Part shown: one piece after another, positions 1 through 6,945 of the stretch
Position numbering within the stretch: position 1 is the first letter of the stretch
Layout of the letters: every line of letters begins with the position of its first letter
Source: Lentisphaerae bacterium RIFOXYC12_FULL_60_16
Lineage (GTDB): Bacteria > Verrucomicrobiota > Kiritimatiellia > UBA8416 > YA12-FULL-60-10
Assembly (NCBI GenBank): GCA_001803315.1
Contig: MHBQ01000145.1
Coordinates: 636-33,630, forward strand
Length of the DNA: 32,995 bases
Direction: 5' to 3'
Translations under genes and position numbers: made by a program
The notes under the pieces: model-generated
The model's input: only the letters and a program-made list of their open reading frames with translations
What the model was told of the DNA's origin: nothing
Database searches by the model: none

Positions 1-831
1 GTCGAGACCCCAGACCCAGGAATTGTCGCCGCTGATCCAGTCGGTCGGCACCTTCGGTTCGCCGGGATGCTTGAATGTCTGCAGCCAGTTCGAGCAGACG
101 AGGACGCCGGGTTTATGTGCGTGGACGGCGTTGCAGTAGTGTGTCACATAGGCTTCGAAACTTTCGCGGGTGAAGTTCCACCACCGGTGCCAGTTGGGAT
201 CATCGGGTTTGGTTGGGGGCTTGTTCAGGCCGGTCTGCTCGTGGAATGCTTTCCGGCAAGCCTTGCAATAGCAGGGTTCCATGCCCCACATATCCCCGTC
301 GATCCAGAATCCGTCCACCTGGTAGCGGTCGATCAGTTCCAGCAGTTGTGGAATCATGAGCTTGTCGGCATAGGGACCGCGCGGGCACATTTTCTCACCC
401 GTGGACTTGGCTGCGTTATCACCGAACGGTGCGCCGGCAACCTTGCCATCGGCCTTGATGATGCACCAGGCGGGATGCTTTTTGCCGGCGGCCTTGTCCC
501 AGATGCCGGAATAGTGGCAATGGAGCGGGAGCCTGAGCTGGCGGGTGGATTGACGCCATTGCGCCATGGCATCCTTGACCACGCCGGGGGAGACGGTGGC
601 GTTGGGCACCTTGCTGAACCAGCTGGTCATGCCGGGATGACCCTTGCAGTCGGTCTGGACAAAATCCACGCCCATCATCCGGAGCATGGGGACCAGTTCC
701 CGGGGACTGCACCGGGAGCCGAGTTCGGTGTCCTTGGGGCCGGCGTGCAAGTCGTAGTGCAGGCCGAAGTAGCGGCGTTTGCCGTGCCATTGGCCGGGTG
801 TAACGGGGCAGGGAGCGGATGGTGTTTTCAT
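1..831 (-). CDS. TIM-barrel glycoside hydrolase-like protein, 3' end cut by window edge
   Basis: The reading frame starts at ATG 831-829 and stays open to base 1, giving 277 residues with the C-terminus outside the window. A GGAG lies 9 bases before the ATG. Visible motifs are HYDLHA (residues 25-30), DCKGHPG (61-67), HYSGIWD (106-112) and DGFWIDGDMW (173-182). This pattern fits TIM-barrel hydrolases of the hypothetical glycosyl hydrolase 6 or GH29-like fucosidase type, in which an acid at the end of a strand (the WIDGD motif) sits in the active site. No signal peptide is visible, so it is probably cytoplasmic. It is the third gene of a minus-strand operon, 46 bases after the GH36 gene, so it probably acts on oligosaccharides released by its neighbours. 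The family call is by motif memory only and the substrate is not assignable. Confidence 0.72.
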   Translation of the reverse strand, partial: MKTPSAPCPVTPGQWHGKRRYFGLHYDLHAGPKDTELGSRCSPRELVPMLRMMGVDFVQTDCKGHPGMTSWFSKVPNATVSPGVVKDAMAQWRQSTRQLRLPLHCHYSGIWDKAAGKKHPAWCIIKADGKVAGAPFGDNAAKSTGEKMCPRGPYADKLMIPQLLELIDRYQVDGFWIDGDMWGMEPCYCKACRKAFHEQTGLNKPPTKPDDPNWHRWWNFTRESFEAYVTHYCNAVHAHKPGVLVCSNWLQTFKHPGEPKVPTDWISGDNSWVWGLD

Positions 832-877
832 GGGGATTAACTCCAAATGTGTATGCGATATGAGACGGCGGATTGCT

Positions 878-3358
878 TTATCTGATTTGTTCCTGGTAGA
901 ACAACAACTTGCTCTGGTGGGGTTCGTCAATACTTATGGACAGGCCTTCCAGCAGGGATCGACCCAGGATCCGGCGCGAATGGCCGGTATCGGCATCCTG
1001 CAGTTCGTACGTTGCCTCCGGGGTGATGCCGCCCGGATGAAATGTCGCCGATGTATAGATGGATTCGCGCCGGCGGAAGACCATGACAAACCCCTTGCCG
1101 AGATCGGCCCGGTGCATCTGGTAGGCCGCCCAATGGTCGGGCGCCGGGGTGCATCCGGTCAGGGGGTAGTAGTCGCCGCGGTAGAGGGGTTGTGCGCGCC
1201 GTATGTCACGTATCATGCGCCGGTGCCAGGCCCATGGATAGTCGGATCGGATGGGCGTGTGCTCGTAGGGAGAAACGGCAAACTGAAGGGCGGGTCCCAT
1301 ATTGCTGCGTACCCGATACGTGTCCCCTGCGCTGGCCGGCATGCTGCTCCACACCCCGGTTCCGTGCAGGGGGATCCAATAGGACAACCCCATGCCGTGG
1401 ACCTGGCCGCCGATCGGATCATTCAGTGGAAAACACTGCCAGTCGCTACGCCACAACGGAATGCTCCGGCTGATGGTTTCCAGGTCGATGCGGCGTCCAC
1501 CGCTGGCGCAGTTGTCAATCACCAGTCTGGGTCGCTTCTCCAGGAGTGTGTCCCAGAACCGGTAGAGTCCCTCGATATGGCGGATCTCCGTGATGCCCTG
1601 CCGGTCAGGCGCATCCTGGTTGCGCCAGAAGGGCAGCGGATCAAAGTTGAAATCCTGGCGATAGAGCATGATGTTGTGGCGTTCGATGAAATCGAGCATG
1701 TAGCGGATCAGCCAGTGCAGTGCCTCGGGATTTCCGAGGTTCAGCAGCATGTTGGCGAGGGGCTTGCCATCGCCCAGGAACCAGTCGGGATGTTCCCGGG
1801 TCCATGGCGTGCCGGCGATGGCGCGTTCCGGTTCGAACCAGAGCAGGAATTTCATGTTCAATCCGGCGGCGGCATCGGCGAGGGGCCGGAGCCCCTTGGG
1901 ATGGGCGGCCGGGTTGACCGTCCAATTGCCGACATGTTTCGCCCAGTCACCGGTGAATTCATCCGGCGAATAGCTGTCCGCCGGGCCGTACCATCCGGCA
2001 TCAACCCAGTAATAATCATAGTCCAGTCTGGCCCGCCGATAGGTCTTGATGCGTTCCAAATGCTGGGCGGTCTTCATGCCACCCCAATGCCCGATGGTCA
2101 ACGGCGCCTGCAGGCTGTGTCCGCCCGGTTTCGGTACATGGTACTGCAGCAGAAACCGCCGGAGCTGGTTGTGACTCGCCAGACGGTCGCCACTCCAGAA
2201 AAGCAACATGATCCGGGGCGAACGGATATGCTCCCCGGGATGAAGGGTCAAATGGATATGTTCCATGCCCGCCTGCAGATGAATCAGGCCGGAACCGGCG
2301 GTATGGGTGTATTCCGCCGCCCATTGTCCGGTCCATCCAATGGCCGTGATCATCCCTTCCGCCCCGCTTTGCAGGTTGAAAAACGGCAGCCAATCGTTGG
2401 ATGAACGTCCTCCGCCGGCCGCCATCCGGATGGCGGCATTCATGGGAAGCGGTTCGCGGAGGTATTCGAAGTCCGATGCGGTACAGGGGGATCCGCGCGA
2501 GCGAAACAGCGCGGTATCGCCGGAGACCGACCAGTGCATGTCCACCGCGCGGATATTCTCCAGGATCGGCGTGTCAAGCCGGCCCCTGTTGTGAAAATGC
2601 AGCACCCATTCCGCAACCGGGAATTCCTTGAACGTGGAGAGTTCCATGCAACATTCCAGCCCGGTATCCGGGTCGCTCCACACCAGGTCCCGAATGGTTT
2701 CGCCGCGCGAGCCCCGGCGTACTGTCCGGGTGCGTTTCCACATCGGCAACCATTCGGCGGATGGTTTTCCGTCATACACAAAAGAAAAAGGAGCCGGTTC
2801 AGGAGATGGCTGGCTTGTCAGGGGGCCCCCTTCGAACCGTTCGGTTGTATGGCCCACGGCGACTTTCACGGAGGCCCAGTCGGCATGCGCATAGTTGATG
2901 ACTCCGCCGGCCGACTGGACGCGCAGGATTACCTCATGTGTGCGGGGCGGCAATTTCACGTCAACCGGTACCGGGGGCGAACCTACACCCAGTTCAGGGC
3001 TATGCCACAGCGTCACTCCTCCGGTTTCCAGGGAAAAGGTCAGCCGTGCACCGGACATGGCCCTGGTGTTCGGATTATCATCAACCCCCACCACGGCTTG
3101 GAATCGCCGCATGGATTGCTGGCTGCACAAGGCGATCTCGCTGTCGGCATGGGTGCCCAATCCATCGGTAAACGTCTTGCCGGCCAGGCATAAGGGCGAT
3201 CCCTCGATGGACTGACCGAACCGCAGGGTCCCCCATCCCTGCTTCCGGCAAACGGCCTGCACGATCCGTGCCGGCTTGCCGGACCCGCCTGCAATCCACT
3301 GACGCAGGAAGATCGGCAATGAGGACGCGTCGGCCCGTCGGGTGGAACGTTGTTTCAT
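878..3358 (-). CDS. NPCBM-domain GH36-like alpha-galactosidase
   Basis: This 826-residue protein begins with an NPCBM-type carbohydrate-binding domain (about residues 30-170; TDGLGTHADSEI is the characteristic strand). A beta-sandwich (about 190-400) and a GH36 TIM barrel follow. The barrel carries DYYWVDAGWYG (448-458), LWFEPERA (506-513), YRQDFN (566-571, nucleophile Asp569), DNCASGGRRID (615-625) and WRSDW (636-640, acid/base Asp639). All residues expected for a retaining alpha-galactosidase are present. AGGAG lies 7 bases before the ATG. No export signal is obvious. The domain order and length fit NPCBM-GH36 enzymes of PVC and Bacteroidota genomes. It sits 35 bases after the esterase gene on the same strand, which suggests joint removal of acyl groups and alpha-linked galactose (or a related sugar) from a plant or algal glycan. 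Confidence 0.9.
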   Translation of the reverse strand: MKQRSTRRADASSLPIFLRQWIAGGSGKPARIVQAVCRKQGWGTLRFGQSIEGSPLCLAGKTFTDGLGTHADSEIALCSQQSMRRFQAVVGVDDNPNTRAMSGARLTFSLETGGVTLWHSPELGVGSPPVPVDVKLPPRTHEVILRVQSAGGVINYAHADWASVKVAVGHTTERFEGGPLTSQPSPEPAPFSFVYDGKPSAEWLPMWKRTRTVRRGSRGETIRDLVWSDPDTGLECCMELSTFKEFPVAEWVLHFHNRGRLDTPILENIRAVDMHWSVSGDTALFRSRGSPCTASDFEYLREPLPMNAAIRMAAGGGRSSNDWLPFFNLQSGAEGMITAIGWTGQWAAEYTHTAGSGLIHLQAGMEHIHLTLHPGEHIRSPRIMLLFWSGDRLASHNQLRRFLLQYHVPKPGGHSLQAPLTIGHWGGMKTAQHLERIKTYRRARLDYDYYWVDAGWYGPADSYSPDEFTGDWAKHVGNWTVNPAAHPKGLRPLADAAAGLNMKFLLWFEPERAIAGTPWTREHPDWFLGDGKPLANMLLNLGNPEALHWLIRYMLDFIERHNIMLYRQDFNFDPLPFWRNQDAPDRQGITEIRHIEGLYRFWDTLLEKRPRLVIDNCASGGRRIDLETISRSIPLWRSDWQCFPLNDPIGGQVHGMGLSYWIPLHGTGVWSSMPASAGDTYRVRSNMGPALQFAVSPYEHTPIRSDYPWAWHRRMIRDIRRAQPLYRGDYYPLTGCTPAPDHWAAYQMHRADLGKGFVMVFRRRESIYTSATFHPGGITPEATYELQDADTGHSRRILGRSLLEGLSISIDEPHQSKLLFYQEQIR

Positions 3359-3393
3359 GGGTTATCTCCTGGTTTGTAGGGAATCATTCTGGG

Positions 3394-5400
3394 TTACCCG
3401 GAGAACACCCAATCCACGGGATTGACGGGTGTGGCGGATGAGGCAATGACTTTTCCGCTGCCGTCGCGGGTGTTCACGCACAAAACGTTGGGCAGGGCGG
3501 CGATGAGGTCGGGCACATCCAGATGCCGGAGGATGGCGGGATGGAAGATATCCAGGGGCCAGCCCGGATGTTCGGCGGCGACGGCCGATTCGATGGACTG
3601 CGGCCCTTCCAGACAGACCACGCCGGCAACCGTTGGCAGGACGGCCGCGGCCATGAGGGCCACGATGGCCCCCATGCCGTGACCTGCGATCACCAGGCGG
3701 GCGGCATCGACGTTGGGCTGTTCGATCAGCCAGCGCACCGAGGCGACGGCATCCCGTACCCGTTGGCCGAGCAGCCCGTCATTCAGCGCGTTGGCCATGT
3801 AGGTGGGCCAGCGATCCGGGCCGGACCATCCCGCGAGGTCGTAGGCGGTCGGTGCCGGGCGGCTGTCGCCCCAGCCGCGCAAATCAACGCTCATCACGAC
3901 CGGCGCCTGCGCGGCTTCGCGATCGAGAAATCGGGAGACCTGCGCCAGCCACCCGGATTGTTGAAGCGACGCCCAACGGCCGCGGTCATCGAACATCACC
4001 ACCAGCGGCGATGGGCCCGGCCGCAACGGCCAGAGGGCGGTTGTGGGAAGCCGGATGCCGGGTTCAGGTTTGAGCAGCAGTTCCTCGACGTCGGCACACC
4101 AGGCGGTTTGCCGGTTGCCCCGGCGGACCTCCCGTACGCGTACCTGGTCAACCCCGGGAACAACCGCCGCCACGGCATCATGCAGTGCCCGGGGCGAATC
4201 GAGTTTCGGGCGAACGGTGCGTAAGCGCGCCGCTTCGGCGGAGCTGATGGTGAACATGTTGGGAGTTGGAGCCGGCCGGCAGAGCAGGTGTTCAGCCGGC
4301 ATCATGTCGGGATCGGCATCGAACGCCGTGCTATGGGGACGGGTGGGGGTCTGCAGCCAATGCTGGTCTGCAAAACGCACGAAGGTCCGGGCCATGTCCG
4401 GGGTGTAGGCGTGGCCGGACGGTTCGAGGCGGAAGGCGAAATGATGGGGTGTTCCCGTTTGCGCATAGGCGGCCGTGACCTCGTCGGCAAGTTGTTGCGA
4501 CATGGCGCTGGTCATGACCTCGTCTGCGGCGCCGGCCATGAATAGTTGCGGGGTGGGGGCGAGCGCCATCATTTGCTCGACATCGTCCAGCGGGTGGGTG
4601 AAGCGGCCGATGGGGAGTCCTTCCGCGCAAGTGGCATAAGCATCGAGGACCGGATGCTCCGCCAGCGGGGTTGCGCAGCAGACGGGGGCGGACAGGCGGA
4701 TGCGCGGATCCAGCAGGGCGGTCCAGATGGAAGTGTGTCCGCCGCCGGAGACTCCGGTAATGGCGAAACCGATTTCCCGGTTAACATCCTTCCGTGTTTC
4801 CAGGTAGTCCAGGGCGCGGAGCGCATCGGCGACGAAATAGCGCTGGGAATTATGTCCCACTGCGTAGCAGCGGGCGCCATCCAGGAAATGATCGTTGCCG
4901 GGGTTCTTCTCGGTCCCCTGTCCCGGGGTGTCGAAAGTGATGGCGATGAAGCCGGCGCGCGCGAACACCTGGCATACGAGCTGGTAGTTATCTCCGGTCT
5001 TGGTTGAGTGGCCACAAGGAACGACCACGGCGGGGTAGGGTGGCGCATAGAGCGGGTCATGGGGGATGAAGACCGAGCCGTTGACTTCCCAGCCGCTGAC
5101 GGACTCGAAGATCACGTTTTCCGTTACGTGGTGGGAGTACTCATGGCGGGAGACCAGACGGGGGTTCAGGGGGTGGTCGGAGAGACCGGTGAGATCCAGT
5201 ATGGCGGCGGTGTTCCGGCGGACTTTTCGGCTCCATCGGGCGAAGGTTTTACGATCCTGCAAGGCCTTGTTGCGGGCACGGGTATTGCGTGCCAGGGCTG
5301 ATAAGGCACGGCGGCAGAGATGGTCCCGTACCATGCGGCGGAGGTCGGTGGGGGACGGGAGGGGGCCATAAGTGGTACCGCGATTGGGATTTGGTGACAT
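3394..5400 (-). CDS. Tandem alpha/beta hydrolase (acetyl-xylan-esterase-like), second domain lacking its nucleophile
   Basis: From ATG 5400 this is 668 residues. The frame could also start at TTG 5436 (12 residues longer), but neither start has a clear ribosome binding site, so ATG is preferred. The N-terminal hydrolase domain (about 85-350) has GVSGGG with nucleophile Ser218, an acid at Asp293 (GAADEV) and His330 (SGHAYT), a complete triad. It resembles the Abhydrolase_7 and acetyl xylan esterase group. A second alpha/beta fold (about 455-660) has VDLRGWGDS, but its elbow reads GHGMG (573-577), with glycine where serine is expected. That domain is probably catalytically inactive. It is the first gene of the minus-strand operon ahead of the GH36 enzyme. 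No signal peptide is evident. Deacylation of oligosaccharides is the likely role; the exact ester is unknown. Confidence 0.82.
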   Translation of the reverse strand: MSPNPNRGTTYGPLPSPTDLRRMVRDHLCRRALSALARNTRARNKALQDRKTFARWSRKVRRNTAAILDLTGLSDHPLNPRLVSRHEYSHHVTENVIFESVSGWEVNGSVFIPHDPLYAPPYPAVVVPCGHSTKTGDNYQLVCQVFARAGFIAITFDTPGQGTEKNPGNDHFLDGARCYAVGHNSQRYFVADALRALDYLETRKDVNREIGFAITGVSGGGHTSIWTALLDPRIRLSAPVCCATPLAEHPVLDAYATCAEGLPIGRFTHPLDDVEQMMALAPTPQLFMAGAADEVMTSAMSQQLADEVTAAYAQTGTPHHFAFRLEPSGHAYTPDMARTFVRFADQHWLQTPTRPHSTAFDADPDMMPAEHLLCRPAPTPNMFTISSAEAARLRTVRPKLDSPRALHDAVAAVVPGVDQVRVREVRRGNRQTAWCADVEELLLKPEPGIRLPTTALWPLRPGPSPLVVMFDDRGRWASLQQSGWLAQVSRFLDREAAQAPVVMSVDLRGWGDSRPAPTAYDLAGWSGPDRWPTYMANALNDGLLGQRVRDAVASVRWLIEQPNVDAARLVIAGHGMGAIVALMAAAVLPTVAGVVCLEGPQSIESAVAAEHPGWPLDIFHPAILRHLDVPDLIAALPNVLCVNTRDGSGKVIASSATPVNPVDWVFSG

Positions 5401-5436
5401 GGCGGAGACGATAAGCAGGGCGCTGTTTAACGACAA

Positions 5437-5576
5437 GGGAAATTGATGTGGAACGTGGGGAGGGAGGGGAAGTGTTCAGTTTTCAGAGGACAGTATTCAG
5501 TATGAACTACTATCCGCCTACAGGCTGAATTGCTACAGTCGTTGGTGTTCCTGTACAACGCTTGTGGAGATGACCG
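5437..5576. promoter_or_regulatory. Divergent intergenic region between the two CAZyme operons
   Basis: This 140-base spacer separates the start of the minus-strand operon from the plus-strand esterase gene, so promoters for both should lie here. A possible plus-strand pair is TTGCTA (5530-5535) and TACAAC (5554-5559) with 18 bases between, but it lies so close to the start codon that it is doubtful. A copy of the GTGTTCAG repeat occupies 5468-5502. No operator palindrome and no regulator gene were recognised. Confidence 0.4.
5468..5502 (+). repeat. GTGTTCAG-family dispersed repeat, copy 1
   Basis: GAAGTGTTCAGTTTTCAGAG is followed by GACAGTATTCAG. Nearly the same 34 bases recur at 6758-6792 and 32879-32914. 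Reverse-complement forms (CTGAACACTGAACAC) lie near 12515-12535 and 16954-16972. The two halves of the unit are themselves related. Confidence 0.8.
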
Positions 5577-6749
5577 ATGAATGAGAGTCCTTTGCCGGCA
5601 ACCTGGAACCTGGATCAACTTAACCGGCCGCCGGCGACTTTCCCGGCTCCGGGATTTGAAGCGCCGGGGGTCCGGGCGCTTTTCTATGAAAGCGTTTCCT
5701 GCCGGGGCAAGCCGACACGGGTGTTTGCCTGGATGGGCATACCGGAGTTGAAGCCCGGGACCACCTGTCCCGGTGTGGTCTTGTTGCATGGCGGCGGCGG
5801 AACGGCATTCGATGAATGGGTCCGGATCTGGAACCGGCGCGGATATGCGGCAATTGCCATGGACCAGTGCGGTTGTGTGCCTGAACGACCAGAGGTCAAG
5901 GAGGGGCAAACCCACGAACGCCATCCATATGGAGGGCCGGCGGGATGGGGGGATTCCTTTGACCGGACCGATGACCCGGTGGAGGATCAATGGACGTATC
6001 ATGCCGTGGCGGCGGCTATGGCCGGGCACTCCCTGCTGGCGGCGCAACCGGGGGTGGATGCCGGCCGGGTCGGCGTCACCGGCATTTCGTGGGGCGGTTA
6101 CCTGACGTCTGTCGTGGCGGGGGTTGATCCGCGCTTGAAAGCTGCCGTGCCGCTTTACGGGTGCGGATTCCTGGGCGATGATTCGATCTGGAAAGACGAA
6201 ACCTTCCCACTGAAACCGGAAGGGGCCATCCGGCGGTGGCTGGAACTGTGGGATCCGTCCCGCTACCTGCCGCAGGCGCGGATGCCGATGTGCTGGGTCA
6301 GCGGTACGAATGACCTGGCCTACTCCCTGGAGTCGCTGAAGGCATCGTATGGACTGCCGCAGGGGCCACGTTCCCTGTGTATCCGCATCGAGATGCCGCA
6401 CAGTCATGTGGATGGCTGGCGACCGGACGAGATTGGCGTGTTCATGGACAGTGTGCTGTGCGGTGGTGAGTCGTTGCCCCGGATTCATGGGCAGGGACGG
6501 GAGGGGCGGCGTGTATGGGCGACGTGCGAATCGGTCCGGCCGATTGTCAAGGTTGAGCTGTGTTGGACCCGCGCCACGGGTCATTGGATGGATCGCAAGT
6601 GGCGGATAACGCCGGCCCGGTATGATCCGGCTACGGGAAGGATCGAGGCGGAACTTCCGCCGCGATCTGAGGCCTGGTATTTCAATGCGTTTGATGACCG
6701 CAACTGTGTGGTCAGCAGTCCACATGAGATTGTGGAGCGTGGAAGGTAG
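5577..6749 (+). CDS. Acetyl-xylan-esterase/dienelactone-hydrolase-like alpha/beta hydrolase
   Basis: This 390-residue alpha/beta hydrolase has an HGGGG oxyanion motif (71-75), nucleophile Ser171 in GISWGG, a probable acid Asp246 (GTNDLAYS) and a histidine at 275 or 277 (MPHSHVDGW). The C-terminal segment (about 300-390) looks like the small beta-sandwich that often follows in PVC carbohydrate esterases and ends VVSSPHE. GGAGA lies 7 bases before the ATG. It opens the plus-strand CAZyme operon, so deacylation of a polysaccharide or oligosaccharide is the likely job. The last codons (ERGR, then TAG) fall in GAGCGTGGAAGGTAG, a version of an intergenic repeat that also ends the GmhA-like gene at 16825. 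The native C-terminus may therefore have been replaced by repeat sequence. Confidence 0.83.
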   Translation: MNESPLPATWNLDQLNRPPATFPAPGFEAPGVRALFYESVSCRGKPTRVFAWMGIPELKPGTTCPGVVLLHGGGGTAFDEWVRIWNRRGYAAIAMDQCGCVPERPEVKEGQTHERHPYGGPAGWGDSFDRTDDPVEDQWTYHAVAAAMAGHSLLAAQPGVDAGRVGVTGISWGGYLTSVVAGVDPRLKAAVPLYGCGFLGDDSIWKDETFPLKPEGAIRRWLELWDPSRYLPQARMPMCWVSGTNDLAYSLESLKASYGLPQGPRSLCIRIEMPHSHVDGWRPDEIGVFMDSVLCGGESLPRIHGQGREGRRVWATCESVRPIVKVELCWTRATGHWMDRKWRITPARYDPATGRIEAELPPRSEAWYFNAFDDRNCVVSSPHEIVERGR

Positions 6750-6757
6750 TGGATTGG

Positions 6758-6792
6758 GGAAGTGTTCAGTTTTCAGAGGTCAGTATTCGGTG
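6758..6792 (+). repeat. GTGTTCAG-family dispersed repeat, copy 2
   Basis: This is a near-exact copy of 5468-5502 (GAAGTGTTCAG, TTTTCAGAG, CAGTATTCGG). It starts 9 bases after the esterase stop codon, in the 196-base gap before the GH95-like gene. The rest of that gap (6793-6945) shows no gene or clear regulatory element. Confidence 0.8.
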
Positions 6793-6945
6793 AGGCTAGA
6801 CGGATCGATGCAAGAGACGCGGTGTCAGGTTTCGGGTGTCAGATCAGAACGGAGGGTGGTGCGTCCGGCGATTGTGCCCCTGTGGGTCTGTTGCTTAAAT
6901 GTGTAACCATGATCCGGTGGTGCCTCAAAGTCTACCGCGAGGAAT

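Noticed and set aside
67-840. A 257-codon plus-strand frame at the left edge
   Set aside because: It lies opposite a minus-strand frame with conserved HYDLHA, DCKGHPG and WIDGD motifs, so it is taken as a shadow.
779-2404. A 541-codon open frame on the plus strand opposite the GH36 gene
   Set aside because: The translated protein is low in recognisable motifs and proline/arginine-rich. The minus-strand frame has full GH36 catalytic motifs and a good ribosome binding site.
5530-5559. Sigma-70 promoter TTGCTA-N18-TACAAC before the esterase
   Set aside because: It would put the transcript start on top of the ribosome binding site, so I mention it only as a doubtful match.
5427-6725. A 432-codon minus-strand open frame opposite the esterase gene
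   Set aside because: It is the antisense of a gene with an intact hydrolase triad, and the predicted protein has no recognisable domain.
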